From contig JADJWN010000010.1 in NCBI GenBank assembly GCA_016716335.1, positions 1-64,000 of the forward strand: DNA of 64,000 nt, written 5' to 3'. The stretch's first letter is position 1. Every line of letters starts with the position of its first letter. This stretch comes from Saprospiraceae bacterium (GTDB lineage Bacteria > Bacteroidota > Bacteroidia > Chitinophagales > Saprospiraceae). Below the pieces are notes generated by a model. It made no database searches. It worked only from the letters and a program-made list of their open reading frames with translations, and had not been told where the DNA came from. The translations under genes were made by a program, and so were the position numbers. Shown here piece by piece: positions 46,924 through 55,448 of the stretch.

Positions 46924-47613
46924 TTATCTGGATGCCAGGATTTTGAGATCGTTCAACTTTCTGTCCATGATTTCTGCAGTGGTATAACCATTGGATAGCA
47001 AAAAAATTTTACTTCCGGACTTATACAGTACGGTGGGAAATCCATGGATACGATTGGCAGATGCCCACTGAAGCTGAGCAAGTAGAGCGTCTTCACTCTT
47101 TGTGTCATGGAAAGCCTTTCTGAATTCAGATGGAGACATCCCACATTTTTGAGCAATGTCAATAAAAGTTTCTTCACTTGTCGGGTCAGCATTGTCATGA
47201 TAAAATGCGGACTGCAAAGTCTTGAAAAAAAACCCATACTAAAGAAGGCTGCACCATGGATGCGGCCACTACTGCCCTGCAGGCAGGTCCGGTGTCATAT
47301 ATCAAGTCTTCCTGATTCAATATATCAAACTTAAAAGCTCTTCCGGTACGATGCGCTACTTCTTCCCAATGCTCTTTTAAAAAGCCGCTGAGATCTGCCA
47401 TCTTTTCATTGCCCCGGTATCGCAGCCCACCCATGATTAGTCTCAATTCCATATCCGGGTGTACTGAAGCAGCTTATCCACTTTAGGCGAAAATCCATAA
47501 CACCACGAGCACATCGGATCTCCCACATAAATCAGGGTATCTTTATTGCTCTCGGCCTGTATTGATACGGCTGACATCAGAACTATCAAATTCATAAAAA
47601 TAAAGTTGTGCAT
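46924..47613 (-). CDS. DsbA/FrnE-like thiol-disulfide oxidoreductase (two frameshifts)
   Basis: Signal-like N-terminus MHNFIFMNLIVLMSAVSIQA, then a thioredoxin-fold start DTLIYVGDPMCSWCYGFSPKV with a CSWC active site. The middle (LIMGGLRYRGNEKMADLSG ... IYDTGPACRAVVAA) and end (SANRIHGFPTVLYKSG, cis-Pro loop) match the DsbA family subgroup with CxWC motifs. Frame 1 breaks at about 47459-47464 (one base missing) and frame 2 at 47225-47232 (A8, expected 7). Repaired length is 229 residues. Two defects in one gene could mean real decay, but both look like indel errors. Confidence 0.7.
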
Positions 47614-47628
47614 AAATAATTTTATAAT

Positions 47629-48456
47629 GTGACCAAAAGGCCTTTTATATTTGGTGTTTTAAAAAACGCATCAGTGATACTTGCCATTGACATAGGAAAC
47701 AGCAATATTGTACTGTCGGTTTTCCATAACGGAAAATGGACGAAGACTTTCAGATATGAAACCAAGCAGGCACAACCTGAATTGTACTATGAGATTGCAT
47801 TACGCAATATCCTGCTGGAATGGGAAATTCATGTTTCTGATATCAATCATGCATTGCTGAGCAGTGTGGTACCTGATCTCAATCCTGTCGTGACCGAAGC
47901 GGTTTGGAATGTGACCGGATTGAAAATTTTTACTTTGGGACCTGATGTATTTAAAAAACTGGATATTTACATACCCCATCCTTATGAAATCGGTGCAGAC
48001 CTGGTATGTAATGCTTATGCTGCATTGACACATTATCACGAAAAAGTAATCATTGTAGATTTTGGTACTGGCTTGAGTTTTACCATAGCCTCCCGACAGA
48101 AAGGCATCGAAGGCGTCACCATCGCTCCGGGGCTCAAAACTGCCATTTATGCCTTGAGCACACAGACTGCACAGTTACCGGCTGTGCCACTGGAACTGCC
48201 CGACTCTGCTATCGGTCAAAACACCACCTCAGCCATTCAGGCCGGAGTACTTTGGGGATACGTAGGGCTGGTAAAGGAACTGATACACCGGATACAGGCT
48301 GAGGAAAGACCGGACTATAAAGTGGTAGCTACCGGTGGCTTATCCTCTATCCTGGCTCCTTTAGAAAGTGAATTTGACTTTCTGGACAAGATGCTGACCT
48401 TAGAGGGATTGAGGCTGATATACCTTTATCATTCTGCAAATCCATCTCCCGGTTGA
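47629..48456 (+). CDS. coaX: type III pantothenate kinase
   Basis: First step of CoA synthesis; needs a monovalent cation and is not feedback-inhibited by CoA. VILAIDIGNSNIVLSVF is the ATP-binding Asp motif; the pantothenate-site DLVCNAYAAL, catalytic VDFGTGLSFTIA, and APGLKTAIYAL follow. The GTG at 47629 opens the frame, but a GTG at 47674 gives the canonical MILAIDIGNSN start and may be the real one (260 residues). Divergent from the DsbA-like gene across 15 bp. Confidence 0.9.
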   Translation: MTKRPFIFGVLKNASVILAIDIGNSNIVLSVFHNGKWTKTFRYETKQAQPELYYEIALRNILLEWEIHVSDINHALLSSVVPDLNPVVTEAVWNVTGLKIFTLGPDVFKKLDIYIPHPYEIGADLVCNAYAALTHYHEKVIIVDFGTGLSFTIASRQKGIEGVTIAPGLKTAIYALSTQTAQLPAVPLELPDSAIGQNTTSAIQAGVLWGYVGLVKELIHRIQAEERPDYKVVATGGLSSILAPLESEFDFLDKMLTLEGLRLIYLYHSANPSPG

Positions 48457-48500
48457 TAAAACATTTCCTACATAGGACTAAAGGCAATTTCTCAAAAAGC

Positions 48501-50765
48501 TCAATCTACTATCTGCAATTTGGCAAACTGCAGCATGATGCGTTTTTCCTGATTTTCACTCAGGTCATCAAATACGATGGAGGCCACCATCCGCTCATCC
48601 ACACTCAATACTCTGCCTTGTCCAAACTTCAGATGAAGAACCGTATGGCCAGGTTTGATATCCTGAGGCTGTGCAGGTCTGAAGTCAGCCGGATTGATAG
48701 ATACAGCGGGTTTTTTAGGTGAAAGACTTTTGAAATTTCCTAAGATTTTGGGTTCCGGAAAGTCTCTCTTCCTTTCCTGGATAGAAATCAATGCATCTAT
48801 ATTTTCGTTGGATATTTCCTCCAGAAAACGGCTCGGGTCATTGAATCTCATCTGCCCGTACTGGTATCTGGCATGTGCATAAGTAAGGCAAAGATACTCC
48901 TCTGCTCTGGTGATTGCCACATAAAACAGTCGTCTTTCCTCATCAATCTGCGTTGGATCACTCAATGCCATGTAACTGGGGAAAAGATTTTCTTCAAGTC
49001 CTGTCACGAATACAGACTTAAACTCCAGGCCTTTGGCTGAATGCACGGACATCAGGGTGACGCAATCCGGATTTTCTTCTTTTTCATCTGCATCCGTCAT
49101 GAGTGAGATGGTCTGCAGAAATTGCGAAAGTCCCTTATCCTGAGGTACGGCATCTTCAGTTTCGATCACGTCTTCATCCACAAATTCCTTGATCCCGTCA
49201 AGAAGTGAGTTAAGATTTTCCAGCCTGCCCAGTCCTTCCATGCTCTTATCTGACTTGAGGAGCTCAAGGATACCGCTTTCCTGAGCCACATACACCGCCG
49301 TCACATAGGCATTTGACCTGACAGCTTTTTCCTTACACCTCCGTATCAGATCCACAAACTCACCAATACTCTTCCTGTTGCGACCACTGAGCTCTATCTG
49401 ACTGAGTACCTGCCACATACTCATATCATTGTCATCTGCCAGTTGTGCGATCTGTTCTACAGTGGTATCACCGATACCTCGCCGTGGATAATTGATGACA
49501 CGTTTCAGTGCTTCATCATCCTTGTCATTTACAATCAGTCTCAGATAGGCAATCATATCCTTCACCTCCTTACGACTGTAGAAGGACAATCCTCCATAGA
49601 CCCTGTATTGTATATTGTATCTTCGGAGCTGCTCTTCAAAAATCCTTGATTGTCCGTTTGTCCGATACAATATGGCGAAATCCTTGTTCTGGAGGTTGTA
49701 TCTGTTTTTCTGCTCAATGATAGTATCTGCCACTCTTTTACCTTCTTCCGTTTCAGAAGTGGCTTTGATGATTTTGATTTTTTGTCCTGCGGTTCTGTCT
49801 GTCCATATTTTTTTCTGGATCTGACGTTTATTGTGATTAATGACCTCATTGGCAGCCTGCACAATAAAATGGGTGGAGCGATAGTTTTGCTCCAGCTTAA
49901 AGGTTTTCAGCTCCGGAAAGTCATGTTCAAACTGCAGGATATTTTCTATGGTAGCGCCTCTGAAAGAATAAATACTTTGAGCATCATCACCCACAATACA
50001 AAGATTCCTTGGACTATCAGGATAAATGGCGAGCAACTTCAGGATTTCATACTGAAGATAATTGGTATCCTGAAACTCATCCACCATGATGTACCTGAAC
50101 TGTTGCTGATATTTCTCCCTTACCTGATCAGGATTCTGATACAATAATCTGAACATCTGCAGCAACAGATCGTCAAAATCCATAGCACCTGCTCTTTGGC
50201 AGCGTGCTGCATACTTTTCATAAATCTGATATATCAGTGGCCTTCTTGACATACGGTCGTACGCCATAAGTTCATCGTTCTGCACATAGGCCTGAGGTGT
50301 AATCAGATTGCTTTTTGCAGCAGATATTCTGGCTCTGACTGTACCCGGGACGTACAATTTTTTATCCAGATTGAGCTGACCTATGATTTCAGAAATCACA
50401 CTCTTGGTATCATCGGTATCATATATGGTAAAATCATTGGGATAACCGATTCTGTGTGCCTCAACTCTCAGTATTCTGGCAAACAGAGAGTGAAAAGTTC
50501 CTGCCCACACCCTATGGGCTGCTGTACCAACTACCTTCTCAATACGGGCTTTCATTTCATTGGCAGCCTTATTGGTAAATGTAAGTGCAAGGATATTACC
50601 GGGTCTGACACCCATATTGATAAGGTGTGCTATCCGATAAGTGAGTACCCTTGTCTTACCTGAACCGGGGCCGGCAATGACCATTACAGGACCATTCAGA
50701 TGAGTGGCTGCCTGACGCTGTATATCATTGAGTTCGTCTAAGTAGGAATAGGAGACTTCCTTCAT
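48501..50765 (-). CDS. UvrD/PcrA-family ATP-dependent DNA helicase
   Basis: Superfamily 1A 3'-5' helicase of mismatch and excision repair. Q motif LNDIQRQAATH, Walker A GPGSGKTR, Walker B MVDEFQDTN, FRGATIEN, QNYRST, GLEFKSVFVTGLEENLFP and ITRAEEYLCL appear in order. The last ~60 residues (IKPGHTVLHLKFGQGRVLSV ... FAKLQIVD) form a Tudor-like RNA-polymerase-binding end as in PcrA. Start at MKEVSYSYLDELN is preferred over seven residues more upstream. 754 residues, normal length. Confidence 0.92.
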   Translation of the reverse strand: MKEVSYSYLDELNDIQRQAATHLNGPVMVIAGPGSGKTRVLTYRIAHLINMGVRPGNILALTFTNKAANEMKARIEKVVGTAAHRVWAGTFHSLFARILRVEAHRIGYPNDFTIYDTDDTKSVISEIIGQLNLDKKLYVPGTVRARISAAKSNLITPQAYVQNDELMAYDRMSRRPLIYQIYEKYAARCQRAGAMDFDDLLLQMFRLLYQNPDQVREKYQQQFRYIMVDEFQDTNYLQYEILKLLAIYPDSPRNLCIVGDDAQSIYSFRGATIENILQFEHDFPELKTFKLEQNYRSTHFIVQAANEVINHNKRQIQKKIWTDRTAGQKIKIIKATSETEEGKRVADTIIEQKNRYNLQNKDFAILYRTNGQSRIFEEQLRRYNIQYRVYGGLSFYSRKEVKDMIAYLRLIVNDKDDEALKRVINYPRRGIGDTTVEQIAQLADDNDMSMWQVLSQIELSGRNRKSIGEFVDLIRRCKEKAVRSNAYVTAVYVAQESGILELLKSDKSMEGLGRLENLNSLLDGIKEFVDEDVIETEDAVPQDKGLSQFLQTISLMTDADEKEENPDCVTLMSVHSAKGLEFKSVFVTGLEENLFPSYMALSDPTQIDEERRLFYVAITRAEEYLCLTYAHARYQYGQMRFNDPSRFLEEISNENIDALISIQERKRDFPEPKILGNFKSLSPKKPAVSINPADFRPAQPQDIKPGHTVLHLKFGQGRVLSVDERMVASIVFDDLSENQEKRIMLQFAKLQIVD

Positions 50766-51147
50766 TGGCTTTGTTAAAAACTGCAAATTTGGGCATTTTT
50801 CAGCTTGTTTGCTAAAAACATATAGTAATTTTTATAATGAAAGCAGGAGGCATGGCAATAACACCATATACGGTCAATATCAGATAATATATGAATACAT
50901 TCTGTTACCCTACATTCAGGAACAATTCCTAAGTTGAGTAACATTCACCTCCAGCTAATCAGCACGGAAAAAATCACTTTTTCAGTATAGCCTTGTCAGG
51001 CTTTCGCCAAAACCTTAAAATTTATTTTACAAATATTTTGAATAATAGAACAATATTTTATATTTATGTATATTTGCATCAATATACCCCACCCACGAAC
51101 TATATCACCCGATATAAATATTTTTTCATCTTTTTAAATCTGAACTT
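50766..51147. other. 382-bp intergenic region, little recognisable
   Basis: A+T-rich gap between divergent genes. A TATATTTG (51069-51076) may be the -7 element of the gene at 51148; a TTTG at 51037-51040 is too far for a standard -33. No RNA gene, repeat or hairpin of note was seen. Confidence 0.4.
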
Positions 51148-51561
51148 ATGAATACCAACAAAATTCTCATTGCCGGGGTAGTAACCGGTGTGTTCGCTTT
51201 TTTACTGGGATGGCTGATCTGGGGGATATTATTGAAGGATACAATGCCGCAAGGTCCGGCAGGCTTCATGCGTCCGGACTCAGAAATGGTTATGTGGGCT
51301 ATGGTGGTGTCATGCATCGCCTTTGGGCTTCTGTATGCATATATCTATGTGCATTGGGCCAATATTTCCACCTGGTTGTCAGGATTGAAAGCAGGTGCAG
51401 TATTGGGTCTGCTCTACAGCTTGTCCATGACCACAGGAATGTATGCCATGAGTCATATGTATTCAGGCATGAATGAAATGATCATGGATTTGGTGGGCAA
51501 TACGGTGTATTCTGCGATCACGGGCGCTTTCCTTGGATGGTGGCTGGGATGGAGAAAGTAA
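51148..51561 (+). CDS. four-helix membrane protein, uncharacterised
   Basis: 137 residues with four predicted membrane segments (ILIAGVVTGVFAFLLGWLIWGILL; MVMWAMVVSCIAFGLLYAYIYV; GLKAGAVLGLLYSLSMTTGMYA; TVYSAITGAFLGWWLGW). The layout resembles DUF1761-like small membrane proteins. Met-rich third segment and loop (MYAMSHMYSGMNEMIM) is notable and could bind a soft metal, which is speculation. Function unknown. Confidence 0.65.
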   Translation: MNTNKILIAGVVTGVFAFLLGWLIWGILLKDTMPQGPAGFMRPDSEMVMWAMVVSCIAFGLLYAYIYVHWANISTWLSGLKAGAVLGLLYSLSMTTGMYAMSHMYSGMNEMIMDLVGNTVYSAITGAFLGWWLGWRK

Positions 51562-51658
51562 ATGAAACATTTTAAAAAATACAGATTGTGTGGAAAATTA
51601 GTGTGACTAATTAAAGGCCTTTGGTTTTTTCCCGCTTAACCACTAAAAACCAATTGCG

Positions 51659-52681
51659 TTAAGCCGGCTGTCTTCGCGACTCCGGCTTAACTTTTGCTCC
51701 ATTCAGATGCATGATGTAATCCAGCGTTTCTTTGATATTATTGGCCGGAAGTCTTTGTAACGGTGTGTTAATTTTCAACCAGTTTTCTATCCTTTGAGCA
51801 AAATCATCTCCACACTCCCTGAGTACTGTCACGCCTCTCTGTGCCAGTGCTGCAGCATTACATTCCTGTTCATACTGGCCGGATATAGGAATACTCATAA
51901 GCCTTTTGCCGAGATACAATGCCTCAGCCGGAGTTTCAAATCCTCCTCCGGTTATCAAGCCTCTGCAATACATCAGACTCTCATTAAACATATCCTGGCG
52001 CACAGGCATATAAGTGATATTACCCTGTGTGAAAGCTTTCTCAACTTCAGGTAAGAACCAGTGAAACCTGATATTGTCCAATGCCAGCAGGGCAGTCTCA
52101 ATGCAATGCCTCTTATAAGCCGGAAGGTAAATACTTATGTGACCATGATCCGAAGGCTGTGCACCAACAAATTCACTTTTTATGACCGGATGAAAGATAA
52201 AATCGTCATATTGCTCAAAATGCAGTCCCACATAATGTGTAGCAGGCGCATATTTTTTCAGGATCCATTCTCCGGCCCATTTTTTTTGAGTCGGTCGCGG
52301 TGTTTTTTCAGACATAAAACTTGCCTGATGACTAAATTGGACAGATGGTTTATTTTTCAGTCTGCAGGCTCTGGATGTGATGTGCTCGAAGTCATTCAAA
52401 ATAAGGTCATAATTCTCCACAGGCAATTCTTTAGCCATTTTCAATACATGCCTGATATCTACCATTTTAAAAATTCTGGAATAATCCAGGCCTCCGCATT
52501 TTGAATAAAAAAGAGATAAGCCTTTGCTTTTATATTTCACAGGAAAATTTACCGGTAATGTAGCATTCGACCCACTCAAAAATACATCTACTTCACCATA
52601 TTCGGCGAGGTATGGATAGAGTTGGTGAGCCCGGCTTATATGTCCGTTTCCGGTAGCCTGTACAGCGTATAATATTTTCAT
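51659..52681 (-). CDS. MurG-like/GT28-type glycosyltransferase
   Basis: 340 residues, GT-B fold. MKILYAVQATGNGHISRAHQLYPYL is the N-terminal acceptor-side motif typical of this Bacteroidota family, and GLITGGGFETPAEALYLGKRLMSIPISGQYEQECNAAAL is the donor site as in MurG/UGT. One base overlap with the LpxH-like gene downstream of its start implies an operon of lipid-linked envelope steps. Sugar and lipid acceptor unknown. Confidence 0.75.
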   Translation of the reverse strand: MKILYAVQATGNGHISRAHQLYPYLAEYGEVDVFLSGSNATLPVNFPVKYKSKGLSLFYSKCGGLDYSRIFKMVDIRHVLKMAKELPVENYDLILNDFEHITSRACRLKNKPSVQFSHQASFMSEKTPRPTQKKWAGEWILKKYAPATHYVGLHFEQYDDFIFHPVIKSEFVGAQPSDHGHISIYLPAYKRHCIETALLALDNIRFHWFLPEVEKAFTQGNITYMPVRQDMFNESLMYCRGLITGGGFETPAEALYLGKRLMSIPISGQYEQECNAAALAQRGVTVLRECGDDFAQRIENWLKINTPLQRLPANNIKETLDYIMHLNGAKVKPESRRQPA

Positions 52682-53532
52682 TATTGAACCTCTGCTTTAA
52701 AATTGAATGCCATAATACCTGCGACTACATGCTGCACCGGAAGTTTTACCTCTTTATCCAATGTTTCAGGAATTTCCTCAGCAATGCCGGATGCCTGATA
52801 TTCGAAGATGTGCCAACTCCCCTCATAATACTCCAGAGAAGTACAGTTCTCGACCCAATCTCCGCTATTCAGGTATAATACGGCTCCTGATTGTGTACGG
52901 ATGATTCTTTTTTCAGGTTGATGAATGTGTCCGCATACCACTACATCATACTGCTGATCAATAGCCAACTCTGCGGCGGTGATTTCAAAATTGTTAATCC
53001 ATTGTACGGCCTGCTTTACGCCGGATTTCACTTTTTTGGACAATGACATTTTTTCCCTGCCCAATGCATGCAATATCTGGTTGATAAATCTGTTGAGCAA
53101 AATCAGAATATCATATCCTTTGCCGCCAAGCTTTGCCAGAATTTTGGCCCACCCTTTGGTAGTAGCATCGAATATATCTCCGTGAAAAAACCACACAATT
53201 TTTCCATCTAATGAAAGAATCAGCTTATCCTCCAGACTTACATTACCGATGTTTGTACCTTCATATTTGCGCAATGCCTCATCATGATTGCCGGTGATAT
53301 AATACACTTTAGTACCCTTCTCGGCCATTTTAAGTATCTGTCTGACCACCTGCATATGTGCTTTGGGAAACCAGGATTTATTAAGATTCCATATATCTAT
53401 AATATCTCCGTTCAGTACTAATATTTCAGGTTCTATGGATCTCAGATAATGCAGCAATTCCTTGGCGTGACATCCATATGTACCTAAGTGAGTATCACTG
53501 ATTACAACTACCGGGAGCTTTCTTTTCATCAA
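52681..53532 (-). CDS. LpxH-like metallophosphoesterase (UDP-2,3-diacylglucosamine diphosphatase family)
   Basis: 283 residues. Binuclear-metal motifs VISDTHLG, LNGDIIDIWN, TGNHDEALRK and a later VVCGHIHQPEK appear in the order of calcineurin-like phosphoesterases; WFPKAHMQVV and FHGDIFDA are typical of LpxH-related proteins. LpxH cleaves UDP-diacylglucosamine in lipid A synthesis; whether this member does so or hydrolyses a related lipid nucleotide is not clear. Overlaps the GT28-type gene by one base. Confidence 0.75.
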   Translation of the reverse strand: MMKRKLPVVVISDTHLGTYGCHAKELLHYLRSIEPEILVLNGDIIDIWNLNKSWFPKAHMQVVRQILKMAEKGTKVYYITGNHDEALRKYEGTNIGNVSLEDKLILSLDGKIVWFFHGDIFDATTKGWAKILAKLGGKGYDILILLNRFINQILHALGREKMSLSKKVKSGVKQAVQWINNFEITAAELAIDQQYDVVVCGHIHQPEKRIIRTQSGAVLYLNSGDWVENCTSLEYYEGSWHIFEYQASGIAEEIPETLDKEVKLPVQHVVAGIMAFNFKAEVQ

Positions 53533-53736
53533 CTCTTTAATTAAACTGCAAATATGGCTTTCAGATATTAGGTGAATGTTAATCGCATATTAACCGGAAG
53601 TGAAGTATTACGAATTATTGTAATATTATTTCTGCATTGCTTTATAAAATGCGGTTAGACATTCTGATTGAACACATAAATGGAAGATAGTTTGAATTTT
53701 AAAACCCAAACTGAATTGCCCCGTTTTTGTCGTTTC

Positions 53737-54942
53737 TTAGTATATCTGTGCCAGGTTGCCTGAATAGGAAGGCTCCTTTAAAAAGAGTTCTCTGGCTTTT
53801 GACAGCCCGGACAGTTCTTCAAAATAGGTGAGGGTCAAATTTGTCCAACTCATTTTGGAAGCGTATTCAATTCCTTTTTGAATGAAATGCTGTCTTAATT
53901 CCGGTTCAGTAAGAATGATATTGATTTTAGTAAAATATTCTTCCGGATTATTGTACATGCACTTAAATCCATTAACTCCGTCCCTGACTAAGGAAGATGA
54001 ACCTCCACCATCCGCTATCACACATGGAAGTCCGGATGCCATAGCTTCGGCTACTACGTTCCCAAAGGTTTCGGTAATGGACGGAAACACAAATACATCG
54101 CAGGCTGCATACAAAGCTGCCAGTTTTTTTCTTTCAAGCTGACCTGTAAAGACAGCATCCGGCATTTCAGATTTCAATTCCTCGTAAGCCAATCCATCTC
54201 CTGCGATGATGAAGTTATAATTTGCTGCCATTTTACCGGCATATTTGTACAGTGCGATAAGTGTCTTCAGATTTTTCTCCCAAACCAACCTGCTTGCAAA
54301 AAGAATATTGGGTCTATCTTCGGAGATAATACCTTCAAAATCATAGCCATCATGCACGCCAGGGTGAAAAACCCCGGTATTGATACCTCTGGGCCATAGT
54401 TGTAATAGAGCCGGATTTATATCCATATCAATCAGATCCCTTGAAATTACCTCAGTAGGTACCAATACTTTATTACAACGGTTATAAAATTTCCTCATCA
54501 GATATATTGCAGCAGCAGTGGCAGGCTTCTTAAGAAATGGAGTCCGGTCCAGATAATATTCGATATATGATATAAAATGAGTATGATAGATTGAAATCAC
54601 CGGAATATTGTTTTTCACCCCATAATTTAAAGCAAAGAATCCTAAAAATGAGGGTGTGGAAATATGTATCACATCCGGTCTGAATTCATTGAGTGATCTG
54701 ATGAGCTTTTTTCTCTGAAACACTGGTATGGCAATATTGTAGTCTTTATTCACGGGTATGGGAACAGGCTGTACAACCGTAACGTTTGCATTAAGCGGCT
54801 CTTTCGGAGGCAATCCGCAAAAAAAAGCAAACTCAAATCGCTCCGGTGGAATCCTGTCTATAATCTCGTAGATAGTCCTGGACGCTCCATCAAAATCCCT
54901 GATTAATATATCTGCAAAAAAAGCAACTCTTACTTTTGACAT
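53737..54942 (-). CDS. glycosyltransferase family 4 (alpha-mannosyl/glucosyltransferase-like)
   Basis: 401 residues. N-terminal FFADILIRDFDGASRTIYEII and HISTPSFLGFFAL ... ISIYHTHFISYIEYYL; donor domain LFASRLVWEKNLKTLIALY, FIIAGDGLAYEEL, VFTGQLERKKLAALYAACDVFVFPSITETFGNVVAEAMASGLPCV with the EX7E motif. Close in order to GDP-mannose-dependent or digalactosyl-lipid GT4 enzymes. Upstream of the LpxH-like/GT28 pair with a 200-bp gap; probably also envelope lipid glycosylation, by inference. Confidence 0.82.
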   Translation of the reverse strand: MSKVRVAFFADILIRDFDGASRTIYEIIDRIPPERFEFAFFCGLPPKEPLNANVTVVQPVPIPVNKDYNIAIPVFQRKKLIRSLNEFRPDVIHISTPSFLGFFALNYGVKNNIPVISIYHTHFISYIEYYLDRTPFLKKPATAAAIYLMRKFYNRCNKVLVPTEVISRDLIDMDINPALLQLWPRGINTGVFHPGVHDGYDFEGIISEDRPNILFASRLVWEKNLKTLIALYKYAGKMAANYNFIIAGDGLAYEELKSEMPDAVFTGQLERKKLAALYAACDVFVFPSITETFGNVVAEAMASGLPCVIADGGGSSSLVRDGVNGFKCMYNNPEEYFTKINIILTEPELRQHFIQKGIEYASKMSWTNLTLTYFEELSGLSKARELFLKEPSYSGNLAQIY

Positions 54943-55041
54943 AATACCTTGATCAACCGTGCAAGGTATCCCGTCAGTATTAATTCTATATTAATGGAAA
55001 GTTAGCAGTTTTATATTGACCCTAATCAGGCTAAGTCCATA

Positions 55042-55425
55042 TTAAAACGGCAAATCATCATCAGCCATGTTTCCGCTGCTGAATTCAGTAAAGTCACTCT
55101 GTCCCTCGGGTGGCGGAGGTGGTGGTGGTATATCGCCATAAGTATTGGCTGGTGCCACTGCTGAAGCTTTATCAACCCGCCAGGCATTGAGATTGGTAAA
55201 ATATTTGCCCTGCCACTCTCTCCCCCTGAGATCAAAAGACACTTTGATTCTTTCACCTTCCTGAAAGCTGTCGATTGCGGAGCATTTGTCCTGTGTCAGC
55301 TGAAATTTTACATATTGCGGATACATTCCTTCTGTGCTAATGACAAATTCTCTTGTTTTGAAAGAATCAGTCTTTGATTCTGTATCATATTTTTTGTGAA
55401 GGATCCCTTCTATCTCAAATGACAT
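55042..55425 (-). CDS. DUF3127 protein with SSB-like acidic tip
   Basis: 127 residues. The first ~85 form the DUF3127 beta-barrel-like domain (MSFEIEGILHKKYDTESKTDSFKTREFVI ... YVKFQLTQDKC ... IKVSFDLRGREWQGKYFTNLNAWRV), which resembles an OB fold. A Pro-rich linker (PPPPPPPEGQ) leads to the end DDDLPF, almost the same as the SSB C-terminal tip that recruits repair and replication proteins. Role in ssDNA binding is suggested but not established. Encoded next to proS. Confidence 0.8.
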   Translation of the reverse strand: MSFEIEGILHKKYDTESKTDSFKTREFVISTEGMYPQYVKFQLTQDKCSAIDSFQEGERIKVSFDLRGREWQGKYFTNLNAWRVDKASAVAPANTYGDIPPPPPPPEGQSDFTEFSSGNMADDDLPF

Positions 55426-55448
55426 GAAAGCTGTATTTTGTTTGTGAA

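Noticed and set aside
47275..47296. CCTGCAGGCAGG palindrome as REP element
   Set aside because: It encodes part of the DsbA-like protein (GPACRAVVA) and needs no separate explanation.
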